NCBI GenBank assembly: GCA_964036045.1
Contig: OZ038382.1
Location: 83,861,918 to 83,925,917 of the forward strand
From: Eutreptiella sp. 'Long Island Sound 2002'
Taxonomy: Eukaryota > Euglenozoa > Euglenophyceae > Eutreptiales > Eutreptiaceae
Reading direction: 5' to 3'
DNA: 64,000 nt
Below the pieces are notes generated by a model that was not told the DNA's origin, ran no database searches, and saw only the letters and a program-made list of their open reading frames with translations. Position 1 is the stretch's first letter, and each line of letters opens with the position of its first letter. The position numbers and the translations under genes were made by a program. Of this stretch, positions 19,979 through 31,251 are shown in pieces.

Positions 19979-22600
19979 TCAAAAATTGCCATACTGCAAA
20001 CGTGGAGGTGCGGCAACGGACGTAGCAAGTGCAAGCGAACCGGCCTCTACTTGCTTACACTTCCCCGGACCCTCCTCAACGGCACCCCTGATGATGCGCT
20101 TTGCGGTGGCCATAAGATTGTTGAACAACCGACCCCGGTTGGCCTCCATTGCAGCGCCCGTTGTGTCTACATCCACAGTAGCTTGTACGTCGGCTATAGG
20201 AACGTCACCGGCGGGTATGGGCATTGGGCGGTAGATGGTGCTTTCAAAACCAGCCAAGTATGGTTGTGAGTGTTGCACCATTTCCACTTGTTGAATGTAT
20301 GGTTGTTGCTTCACAAACCACTAATCGTGTAACAACCCAATGTGGAAGTACACGGGAATGCTCCCACGATGAAGCACAGCAACGTAGTGACGGCAAGGCT
20401 GGCCAAATTGAGCATGACTGCAAGAGCAGAAAAATTGTTTGTAGCCAATGACGTTGGCGTCGCCATCAACCATGGGGTCGAAAAATGCTAAATGCCGGGG
20501 CATAGCTGCATAGCCCGTAGCGAGTAGCACACGAACTATGCTGTTTGCATCCCCCTATGTTGCACTTCTGCAGGAGGGACAAACCCATCCAACGTATGGG
20601 AGGGGAAGCCATCATATACAGCTTTGTCCACTCCATTTGGTGGCATGGGTTCCACCGTTTGGGGCTTGTAAGACGACACTTCGTGCATGGTACTGCCCAT
20701 GTCTACTTGTACAAGAAAACGTTTCAAACTGTAGTTGGTCAAGCTCGCTGGTACCAACGGAATCACGGTGGGGGCCCTTTATTTGAGGTCATCAATCGTG
20801 AGGCAACGGTTTCTAGGGCGCATTTGGCATTTCACTAGCCTTTCTACGGCATCAAAAATTTTTTCACGTGGCAACGCTTGCGAACCTTGGTGCATAGGGC
20901 TTTCACCCACTGGTTTGTGTTCTCCCGCCTTTCAGAACTCTGAATACCGGCTGTGAAGCACTCCCAATGGTAATTGGCAGGTTCCCCGGTATTTACATTT
21001 TTCCTTGCCCCAGGCTGATTCCAAATAATCTCCAAATCTCCAAAGAAGCATCCAACAGGGCATTCCATTGACGATGAAAAATCTGCTTACTGCACTCCTT
21101 GCGCAAATCATAGAAACGGGCCTTCATAGCCTGGTACCTATGCTTGCCCATTTTTGGGTGCAGCTTTTTACACATGTTTTCAATAATGTGCCAGATGCAC
21201 CACACGTAGCGTGTTGATTTTGGCAGTCTGCCAACTGCATGGGCACATGCTACATCTGCGTCAGTCATTAACACTTTGGGGGCTGCTGGGACGTTGTTCA
21301 ACCATTGGCGGAGCTGCCATTCATAATCACAACCGCTCTCCATGAGGACCAGTGCCTGTGTGGTGAGCAAATATTTTCCATGCTCATTAATGGTCGTGAA
21401 GCAGCCGAGGTCAAAACATTGATTACAATTCTAAGTGTTATCATGCACAACAAGATAGTTGAAACATTGCGCAATTTCCACTTGGCTTGGATATATCCAA
21501 CCCAAGTGTGTCAACCTGTTAGTGCCCGGCTCGGTCTCAGGTACCACCACCCAACCTGGGTCGTTATTTTTGACAGCAAGCAACCGATTCAACAAGTCTT
21601 GACAGTAAATTGCTGCTTTGTATCCATATTTGTAATTGATATTTAAAATGTCACGAGGCTCCATTTCAGCATTTGAAAACCCTTCACCGAAGTGTTTTTC
21701 AAAAGCTCATAACTGGTGGACGGTGGTAGACCTAGGTGTCCACGATCATTGATCATTGCGACTCACTCCTTCTTCGGGACACGTTTCTCATGAGCTTGCG
21801 CTCGTTTGGAGAGAACCGTGTGCCCCGTGTGTGCGAGGCCGGCTTTTGCAACCTTCCAAAGGCAAGTCACACGACAAGAACACTTAGTTTTAGTTTGGTT
21901 ACTGCCTTCCTTTTTGTCCTTGTCGTCTTTTGCATCCGAAACTTCTACCTTCGGAAGTGCAAGTTCTTGTTGCTCTTGAGGCACATTGACATTTTTCCAA
22001 AGTTTCGTAAAGCGGCTCCGTACCTTTTGGATGTTGCCACCTCTATTGGCCGCACGTTGGTCTGGATGCTAGTTACGACCATAACAACATTGCACATACA
22101 GGTATAATTCTTTTTTTGGAGGTGCCGGTGACCAAGTCATAGTCCACTCTTCTGTTGATCTAATATGAAGATAATGGGTCACGTGTTGTGAAAGGGCCAA
22201 AAGTGCATTAAAAATCGGATCAAAACAAAACAATACCTCCGCCATTATGTCTTTTTTGCAAAGAGTCGTTCCGAAACTGTCACCCACTTTAATAAGAGGG
22301 AGAGGGCCTTCTTCTTTGGCGGCCTCTTCTTCCCCCTCACTATATCCAAGGTCACCAATGTCATCACTAAACGAGACGTTCAAGGCCTCCTCCGCCTTCT
22401 CAACTTCATCGGATTCTGCATCCGACAGACCCATGACGTCTTCTTCTACTTCTGCTTCTACTTGCATCTCTTCCATGTAATCAAGTTCTTCTTCTTTGAT
22501 TATTGGAGATTGAGGTGGGTAGCATGTTGGGGATGATGCATCACTCAGCAAATCGACATCAATAATTTTTCGCCTTTTGCCCATCATGGTGCTATGGGCT
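19979..22600 (-). pseudogene. FAR1-like MULE transposase, decayed
   Basis: On the minus strand, in order: an acidic N-terminus (from a Met near 22590; MMGKRRK), a FAR1-type zinc-binding-like block (KCSCRVTCLWKV, near 21880), the first DDE aspartate (VVHDNT, near 21445), the second (VLMTDADV, codon 21260-21262), CIWHIIEN typical of the family, a block with AGIQSSERRENTNQW (candidate catalytic Glu, near 20930), and a SWIM zinc finger CSCSHAQFGQPCRH at 20428-20387. Breaks: TAG at 21431-21433 just after the first Asp, TAG at 20321-20323, and frame changes near 21050, 20800 and 20535. A mutator-like cut-and-paste transposase, now inactive. The C-terminal tail reads on to about 19980. Terminal inverted repeats were not found. 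Confidence 0.85.
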
Positions 22601-22804
22601 TGCATTTTGCAACAACACGCCAAGGAGACAAATTTTGACAAATTTACTGTGGTTAGAAAGTGATTTACAGTAACAGCGCCCGATTCCGGCTGCATTATTA
22701 TTTTTTAAATTTACATTTACAGTATGCGGTGCTGAGCATTATCATTTACTTTACATCTACATTAACATTATACAGATTATGTGCGCGCGCTCTGCCGAGA
22801 GGGA

Positions 22805-22859
22805 GTACCCTAGCGGCCAGCGCGCTGGGGTACGACTTGGCAAACATTGGTTCGATTCC
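22805..22859 (+). other. tRNA-like fragment: hairpin plus B-box
   Basis: GTACCC-T-AGCG pairs with CGCT-G-GGGTAC (22805-22833), a long stem with a 7-base loop. At 22849-22859 GGTTCGATTCC matches the RNA polymerase III B-box consensus. No full cloverleaf forms: the T-stem is weak and I find no acceptor stem. It could be the head of a tRNA-derived SINE or chance. Confidence 0.25.
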
Positions 22860-22913
22860 TGGTACTTGCACGGGAAGTAGGGCTATTATGCAATTTTGTT
22901 TTCATTTTCAGCA

Positions 22914-23003
22914 GCGATCGCCGCTCGCCGATCGCCGATCGCCGATCGGCGCCCCATTTTCAGCAGCGATGGCAGCGGCCTGCAGGGATCGGAGCGATCG
23001 CTG
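22914..23003 (+). repeat. CGATCG-rich simple repeat
   Basis: Repeated CGATCGC/CGATCGG units with flanking CAGCAGCGAT copies (near 22914 and 22960). It lies in the leader of the pogo-like gene. Confidence 0.7.
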
Positions 23004-23176
23004 AGCACAGTTCTGAGCAGCAACAGACTTCAATCTGCGAATTTCGTGTTTTGGACTATTATTACATTGGGAATGGTATTTGTTGTTTTCGTTTTGTCAA
23101 GAATTTCACAATGATGATTTTTGGGTGCCTCCATGGTTTCAAAGTGGTTCATAATGAAAATAAATCTGCCTCACAG

Positions 23177-23431
23177 GATGAACCAAGGAATGAACCAATG
23201 GAAGAAGATGAGGAATTGTTCAATGTCGGTGTACAAGAAGGAAAAAAGAAGCCCAAGCAATTGCTTCTCCATTCCTTCCTTGCGCGTCTCCCCAAACCGA
23301 GGACACCCACTCCAAGCGAAGTTCGTGAAATTAAGAAGGCTAATGACCGTGAGAGAGTTGTGAGGCAAAAGAGAGAGGCCCAATTTTCGAATCGTTGTGG
23401 AGAGCTTGCTTTGAAGTGGGGTTCACCATGG
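23177..23431 (+). pseudogene. pogo-like transposase, N-terminal segment (left of the chromovirus)
   Basis: The frame open from 22847 becomes protein-like from about 23177 (DEPRNEPMEEDEELF), after a CCTCACAG acceptor-like site, and runs to CCATGG at 23431, where the chromovirus LTR begins. It is basic and acidic by turns, with KKPKQLLLHSFLARLPKP and a Lys/Arg-rich EREVV-like helix. Reading directly into 36590 keeps the frame (SPW then GKDVQYK), so this is one gene cut by the insertion. No DNA-binding fold is obvious by eye. Confidence 0.65.
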
Positions 23432-25788
23432 TAAAGAAGGTCCCTACCAGGACCGGCCCCCGCTGTGCCCCTTCCGCCTGTCACCCCTGCTGACTTGCTC
23501 CTGATCAACGTTTGCATTTATCAAAATCCAGGGTCCAAAAACCAAAAATATAGATAATCCAATCCTCCTTCAACCCTGAACAGCAATCAGATCCGACAAA
23601 TACAGCAATAACCCGATCCACAATCCAATCCACACTGCGGGCTTTCGTTCAGCACACCGGTCGTCCCACGGTGGCGGGCATGTACAAGAATTGCACCAAA
23701 GAGGAAAGCCCTGAAATTGGCATATGAACACAAATAAAGCAAATGTGAGGACGGATAGTAACATACACAATCACTGCCATGTACCCTTCGTTCCTTGGAC
23801 TCAAGACCTTTCCTTGACTCACCACTGTGATGCCTTGAACCAGGTCCAAGTGCATGGCTAAGTTACATGTGTCACAAGTCACTACATAACCCCTAAACAG
23901 TGTTCACTCCCAAGCCTCTAAATCCTAGCCCAATAGGGAAGGTGGCGTGTCATGGCCTAGAGTGGCACTCAGGACCATGCCCTACTCTGACATATACTTG
24001 GTTGGACTTGGAGTCGAATGGGCTTGGAGATATGCCCCATGAGTTTGAACTCATAACATGCCAAAAACTGCCAATTCACACCATATTGGCCATATATCAA
24101 ATATATGCTCAAAATTGAAGTTACCACTTATCCGAAGGCTCAAAGCATGCATGGAATCGAAGTGTAGTATTCATGGAAGATAGAGACCAAAGGTCAATGC
24201 CCATGTACATCCCCACTTTACCCTCGAAACCCCTTCGGATATGGGCGCCACGCACCGCCCAAGTCAGCCCATGATCTTGAGACCAATTCTTGTAATCCTT
24301 CGTGCGCCAAGCCAAATGGAGTACGCGATCCGGCATATGGTGGTGTTCAACTCCAAAGCATATGCAAATATATGAACAACATACCATGGTTCGAGTCCCC
24401 ATAGGCTTCTTGCTGTTTGCCGACCAGGTAAGTACACAAAACTCAAAAATGAGCAAAAATTGAGGTCAAAAACATGAAAATATGTCCAAATACAAAATTG
24501 TCATGATAGTATATCTCTATGCTCACCCATGATATCCGCTCATGGTTCAATACACAAATGATTGGAACCATTTGCAAACAATTCCCCCACTTGGATCCCC
24601 AATCGGGCGCATGGAGATACCTTCGCCACTCATATCTACATGCCCCATGAAAATGGGAGTGCACTCATGGATCTCTTTGCCAAACATACCATGAGCAATA
24701 CATACGCGGTAGACTTAGTCTAGCGCTTTGAATTCCACAATTGGGACATGGGCAAAGCCCTTGTCACGTGTGGCTCCCCATCTCTTCGGCCACACGAAGA
24801 TATATAACATGGGCGTGAGCATATCAAGACATATACTACCAATATCACACATATCCCTTAAATTTGGCTCCCGCCATGGTATGCCATGCCCCTCCATGGT
24901 CATAACTTTGGGTGCAATGGACGTGGGAACCGAAAGAAAAGTTGCTATGCCACCGCAAGACTCATGCGCTACACTCGAAAGTCCTAATATCAAGTCCGGA
25001 CACATGGTCAACAAGTTATAAACAAGTTTCTACCATGTTGACCATGATCCTATGATACAACGAGTGTGTATGACGACCTAAGGTGTTGGACCCTACTAAA
25101 AATAAGTTGAGACTTAGGCGATTGCAACGCAACATTCCTTATTCTCTTTCCTCGCACTCACGCGTAAGTATGGCCCTTCAAAGTGGTCCCACGAATCACT
25201 TTTGTTTCCCTTATATCTCCAAGTCAAATGGGTGGCCAATATAAGGGAAACCTGATTTGGGCATAGGGAAAAGAGTATGACCACTCGAAGAAGACCAAAT
25301 CAAGTGCGGCGATGTCGAAGTCGAAAATCCGATTTCGACATCGCGAAAAATTCAGATTAAAATTTCGAGTGCATATTTAGAAAATTGCGGAAGCAACGAA
25401 CCCTTTACTGATGAAATCTGACCCTTCATCGGGGTTTCCGCCAAAATATCTGGAAATAACAGTTAACCAATCGGTTACCGCAAAAACGCGAGCCAACTGA
25501 CAGTCGCCAATACATTGACCATCAGAACGGAAGGCGGAAAAATTACGGAAACATTATGATAAAAAAACCCTGTTGATTCCTGATATTCTGATATATAAAT
25601 CTCAGCAGGCGGCGCCTCGGTACTGAATATGGCCGCTCATAGCCGGAATGGCCAAACCTATCACACTATCACATCGGGTTAGGTCAGGTGGATGGGAGAG
25701 TATGATATCAGCCAATGGCGGCTTGCCGGCACATAGATACACACCCCAAGTGACCCAAAGATGGCCACGGGGGTCCGAACCGGCTTCA
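23432..25788 (-). repeat. 3' LTR of the chromovirus (2357 bp)
   Basis: Matches 34230-36585 along its whole length with a one-base length difference and scattered substitutions (for example GTTTGC versus GATTGC near 23510 and 34309). Long for a Ty3/gypsy LTR. Frames inside it (for example 24121-24456 minus, 24728-25021 plus) occur in both copies and are not likely genes. I did not assign TATA or poly-A signals. Confidence 0.95.
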
Positions 25789-25806
25789 CCCCCCTTCTCA
25801 GAGCGT
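25789..25806 (-). other. Polypurine tract of the chromovirus
   Basis: In element orientation GAGAAGGGGGG ends directly at the 3' LTR, whose first bases are TGAAG. This is the expected primer site for plus-strand DNA synthesis. Confidence 0.8.
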
Positions 25807-26184
25807 TGTTACCGCTCGGAAGTCATTGAAGAGAGGACGGGAGGACCCCAATGGGCTCCAACCACCCCCCCCATGTCCCAAGGACACATGGAGGCCCCAC
25901 ACACGTCGTAGGCGTCCCCCACGCCCCAAGGGAGGGGTGAGGACACTGATAATTGGTGCCCTACGCCATATCCGGTCTCATCTTGATCTACAACATGGAC
26001 CAAGGGGATCAAAGATAGAGAAACGTCGTCGGTCGACCTAAACAAGTATACCACAGTGAAATATATATGTGGAGATCGATTGAAGGGGGTATATGGCCAA
26101 GCAAGGCCGAACAATCCCCGGATGAACGCCCTCACCCGTCCCCCCAAGCACAAAAACAAACAAAAATGCCAAGGGGGATCCATC

Positions 26185-29035
26185 ACGGTGCTACTGCAGC
26201 TACCAAATGGACCAACACGTCCTTGACATCCAAAAAATTGTTCTTTTTCTTCAGATAGACCAATGCAGACCGTGGTGTACCTCGGCACAAAACTGCTCGG
26301 AGGCTCCCACGAATCCCTGGATGCGGCGAATTCCTTCCAACGGACTTTATAGAGACTTCCCCCAGGCGTCCCCGGGTCCGGCTTGTCCGCCAGGATCCTC
26401 TCGGCGGTGAAGTCGTCGTCCTCACCCTCGTCGTCCGAGTCCACATCGCCGGCCGTGAACTCGAAGGTGACGGGACGTCCGCTGGGGTCTGGTGCTCGGG
26501 GACGAAGCTGGGTATGGTCGCGGTCCAGGACCTTGTCATCCCCCAAACAAACCGCATACACATCCTGCCCGACCTTCCGCACAATTACCCCCGGCACATA
26601 CCAAGATGCCTGCCGATGCCTGGACAGGACATCCTTGTGGTACCGCTCCACCCACACGGTGTCTTGGAGAGCATACTTCTGGACCTTTCCCTGCTTGAAG
26701 TACTTGGCCCTCTTGTCATGCTCGTCCTGAAGTGCCTTGCACACCTTGGCCGCTGTGTCGTCCGCCTCAGACATCATAGCGTTCGCATCCCGGGCCACTT
26801 TGCCATGGTTCAACCACGGGAGAGTGCGTGACACTTGATCCCGTAGGAACAGGATACGATGGGGCGACAGTCCAGTGGGTCCCGGAAGGTCGTGATACGC
26901 TTGGAGTACTCTCCACAGCGAATTATACCAATTCCGGCCCGGTTCGTCGATGTGCAGCTGGCGGAACTTCTCGAACATCTGCCGCCCGGCCACCTCAGCT
27001 CGGCCATTCGACCGGCTGTGGTACGCCACGGTCTTGGCGTGCCGAATACCCAGGTGCTTGCACATCGTCTTGAACCACGTCCCCACAAACTGACTGCCCC
27101 GATCGCTGCAGATGACAGCCGGGACATCAAAAATCGTCAGCCAATGCCTGATCATGGCATTAGCGACGGTCTTGGCCTGCAGCCCCACTCCATGCTTGTC
27201 CTTCTTGTCCTTCTTCTTGGACTTCTTGCCAGGGACTGCCACGATATACCCACTGTGCCTATCCACCGCCATGATGACACAGTTGTAGGTCTCTCCTTCC
27301 ACGGTGACCTGAGGCATGGCGAATACATCCATGGCCACGGACCGCATAGGGGCCTCCGGTATAGCCGTGTACACCGGGCTGCCCGCTGTGGAGTGGTTGG
27401 GGCTCTTCGTGGCCCGACACACGGCGCAGTCGCTGCAGTACTTGTCCAGGATGGCGTAGTACCCCGGTGGGAACTTGAAGCGCCACTCCAGGTCCTGCTG
27501 CATCTTGTCCCGACCAGGATGCATGAGCTGGGTGTTGTGCCAGTGGTCAATGAGCTCCTCCACTCGGTTCTCAGGGACCAGTAGCTTGTCCTTGAGGAAC
27601 AGTTTGTCCCCATCCTCGGTCAAGCCCTCAGGCCACTTGTCGTCCGACGGGGCGCTCACGGCATTCCAGTACTTGCTCCAGTGCTCGGATGCCGCGTAGT
27701 CATCCGACCAGTCCTCTGTGAGCACCGACCTGACTAGCTCTACAGGGGAAACCATCCATTGCTCGAGGGTTTCCTCTCGAATAGCTTGGACGCGGGCACC
27801 CCGGAACTTGGCCAGGTCCGTACGATTTGCCATCACCACAAAGCACTTGACCCCCTCTTGCTCCATGGCCTTCTCCATCTCGATGATGCGCTTGGCCTTC
27901 TCGGTTTCCTCGGCGTCCCCATGGCTGGATATGTCCATCCAAGCCTTGCCCGCAGGGTAGGCCCATCGACTGAGGCAATCTGCCCCAGTGTTGTCCTTCC
28001 ACGGGACGTATACGACGCTGAGGTCGAACTTGGCGAACGTCTCATGCCATCGGGCCCTCCTTGCCGCCGGTCCCGAGGGGGTGTCGACCTGCTCCTTGTG
28101 CCAGCTCTGCAAGGACTGATGGTCCGTGCAAACCACCACCGGTTGCAATCCGATGTGGCCAGACCACTTCCTGAGCGCACAAACAATGGCGTACGTCTCC
28201 TTCTCCCTCGCGGTCCAGGTGCGGCGTTGGCCCTCGGCCAGGATCCGACTCCAAAACGCCACGGGTACGTGTGACCCGTCGTCCCGGATCTGCTGGAGGA
28301 CTGCCCCTACAGCATAGTCCGAGGCGTCCGTCCGTAGCACGAATCCCTTCTCCGGGTCCACCAAGAATAGTCCCAGCTGCCCCAGGAGTCGCTCCTTCAG
28401 GCGGCTGAACGCATCTTCGGCCTCAGGGGTCCAGGCAAGCTTCTTCTTGCTCCCCTTCCGGCCATCGAACTTGCCCACTTGCAGCATCTTGGGCAGCGGC
28501 CCCGACAGTTCTGCATACATTCGGACATAGCCCGAATAGTAGTTGCAGAACCCCATGAAGGATCGGAGTTCGCTGATGGTCTGGGGCTTTTCCCAGTGGT
28601 GCAGGGACGCCAGCTTCCCAGGCATGGGACGGCGTTGCCCGTGACCAACCACGTGACCCGCGAACTCCACTTCCTTCACGAAGAGTGAGGCTTTGGTGGG
28701 CTTGCACACCATGTTGTGCTTGTCCAGCTCACTGAGCACTCGGCGCAGATCCTTCTCATGCGCTTCGATGAGCTCATCCTCAGTCATGTTCTCCGTGCCA
28801 GACCCGATAATGATGTCATCCACGAAGGGATCGGCACAATCCCGGACTGGAGGGAGTAGGTCCTCCATCATGCGCTGGAAAGCGGCGTTGCCATTCTTGG
28901 CGCCCATGGGCACCACTTTCCACTGCATGGGCCCCAGCGGCGTCGACATCGCTGTACAGGGCCTGGAGTCCGGGTGTAGCGGCATCAGGTGATAACCGTG
29001 CTTCAGGTCCAACACCGTGAAGATCCGCTTTTTCT
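26185..29035 (-). pseudogene. Chromovirus pol, second part: RT, RNase H, integrase, chromodomain
   Basis: The frame is open from 29015 (internal Met) down to 25809, but the true protein ends near 26185. In order: LDLKHGYHLMPL (RT motif A), FVDDIIIGS (residues 64-67, motif C), FVLRTDASDYAVGAVLQQ (RNase H), an HWHNTQLMHPG...CSDCAVC zinc site, integrase DDE residues in VAMDVFAM, CSDRGSQF and NGRAEVAG, and a chromodomain (AERILADK ... LYKVRWKEF ... SWEPPSSFVPRY). A frameshift at a T5 run on the plus strand (29029-29033) separates it from the upstream RT half. A second, just after the chromodomain (near 26280), diverts the end; the alternative frame gives a natural C-terminus ending VAAVAP and TGA. 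The catalytic residues look intact. Confidence 0.93.
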
Positions 29036-31251
29036 GTTGTTTTTTGGAGGATGGAGTCGATCAGGGGAAGCGAGTACGAGTCGTGCTCGGTTTGCTCGTT
29101 CAAACCCCTGTAACCCACCACCAACCTCCACTCGCCCTTCTCCTTCTTGGGCACGATAAAGGCTGGGCTGGCCCACTCACTGTCGGAGGGTTCCATCCAT
29201 CCCCGCTCAATGAACTCGGCCAACAACTGCTTCATTGCCTCGGCCCGATCGCCCTGAAGCTGGTACTCCCGATGACGATAGATCTTGGGGTTCGGCTTCA
29301 GCTTGATGTTCGCTGTGCCAAACCTCCCACGATCTGGGGGGTTCTTGTTGGCGACACCACTGAATAGCCGCGGATAGGCATTGATCAGCCTCTCCTTCAG
29401 CTCGGCGACCTTCGGGTTCTCCTGGGCCTCTTCAGCCGCTTGCTTCGGTATCGATACAACCAACCGCACTGCGGTATAGGCCTCTTCCTGGTCCGAATCC
29501 GACTTCTCCTCGTCCGATATGCCGTCTTCATCGTCGTGGGGTGCACTTCCCACCGATAATCTTCGGAAATTTGCGGCGTCGGGCTGGTTACTGTCGCTAT
29601 CGGCCCCCATTCTTGTAAAATCCCACGTCGGCGGTTCCGACCCAACCGGACCATCGTATTGGTCCGCGATGTGATCCATGACCCTCGCCACGAACTCATC
29701 CTTCTCGTACTTGCCGGTGACCAACATCTTGTCATCCCACCAATGCGGAGATCTGACCATGGCCCGCCTCTTCTTGGCTGCCACACGGTCGTGCATCCCC
29801 ATCCGCATGTAGTTGACGACGTTGTCAATCTCGGCGTGGGACAGGACGTCAATGCCATCAATTGGCTGATCCGTCCCCTCCTTGGGCTCAAACATGACCT
29901 TCATGGGCACCGCCTCCACCCTACGGATGAATGCTTCATCACCCGTGGGCTGGGCTTGCGCCCCATCCACCAGGAAAGCCTTGGTACCCCACGCTTGACC
30001 CGGGGAGGGCATTGATACACCCTTGGCGTCGATGAACAACTCCTCCCCTGGACCAAGTGACATCTCGTTCAGGGTGATGGAGTCCAGCGTCGACTTGAGA
30101 CCCTCCAGCGGACATGGGGTGGATCCTATGCCGGTTATGACCAGGATCCCCTTCGCCCTATTCGCGACGATCTTCTCCACCGTACGTCTGGTGTTATCCA
30201 GGGAGCCATGCCAATACATGGGCCCCCACTCCTTCAAACCCCAATGCCTATGCCAGGCTGAGTCTCCTCGATGCCAATGCCTCCTACACTTCCGCAAAAG
30301 TGGGGCATCCCGGGAAGCGAAGACGTCCGTCTCGGGCGCTTCGGCTCCCAGCGTCTGGATCATCCTGACATACACCTTCGGGGCCATTTCATACTCCGTG
30401 AGCTGAACTCCACGGTCTCCTCTGGACTTGGCACCCACAGCTTGCACCGCTTGGACGATCCGATCCTCTTCCTCAGCATTCCATCGGGATGATCCGCATG
30501 CATAGTCCGTGGACAGCCATGTGAGGCATTCATCATCCTCCCGGACCAGCCTTGCGCGATGGGGAAGGGCTCCAAGGGCGTTTGCCAGCATGAAGTCATA
30601 CCCCATGATCATATCCCAATCTGTAATGTCGGCCACATAGAAGTTCCCGGATAGAGTGCTTCTCTTAGCCAAATCAGGGCGGTTCAAGCGCTCATGCTCC
30701 CAGAATTCCATACTGATAGTGGCCTCATGGGTGCCACCACCCATAATCTCACCATTGGCCACCTTCAGGCGTACCAGTCTACGGCTGGGCTGCAGGGATT
30801 CCTCCTTGAACAACCCTCTCCGGACCAGGCTCACCTGGGCACCCGTATCCACCAAAACATCCACCACCAACTCCTCTTGTCCGCACCGTACACGCACCTT
30901 CAAGTGCAACTGCCGCTCGTCGCCATGCGGTGTATGGACGACTCTCACGGCATGCAACTCTAGCACGTCCGGGTGCATCAGGACTTCGAGGGTATGATCA
31001 CGGATGGTGTAGATCTTGGGTTGGTCTTGCCCGTCCACGGGGCTCTCCGTGGTCGCTCCTTCCTTCTTACCACGTCCCTTGCCCAAATAAGCTTCCCTTG
31101 GCAGGGGGCTCCAGGGGTTGTGAGTGGCGAAACTCAGTGGTTTTGGCTCTTCTGGAGCCTTCTTCGGCACCCGATGTGCCTTCCCTTTCTCTGGGATTCC
31201 ACTGATTTTCGGAGCAGAGACTTCCGAGGTCCCACTCTTGTGGGGGCTCCT
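28816..31251 (-). pseudogene. Chromovirus pol, first part: protease, extra domain, RT N-half
   Basis: The frame follows the gag TAG at 31252-31254 and contains the ATG at 31168-31170. DVLVDTGAQVSLV (about residue 105 of the 784-codon ORF) is the aspartic protease active site. Between protease and RT lies an unusual ~330-residue stretch with TDVFASRDAPLLRKC, then YWHGSLDNTRRTVEKIV and AKGILVITGI, a pattern like the methyltransferase-like domain of DIRS-type elements but without an NPP motif. RT begins around IKLKPNPKIYRHREYQL, GWMEPSDSEWASPAFIVPKK and RLVVGYRGLNEQT. The frame leaves the true protein at the A-run by 29030; the last ~60 codons are read out of frame. Confidence 0.9.

Noticed and set aside
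24121-24456. 111-codon minus frame, repeated at 34919-35254
   Set aside because: Present because it lies in both LTRs; LTRs of this family are not expected to code, and no domain is visible.
26859-27584. 241-codon plus frame opposite the chromovirus pol
   Set aside because: Antisense shadow of the integrase region in GC-rich coding sequence.
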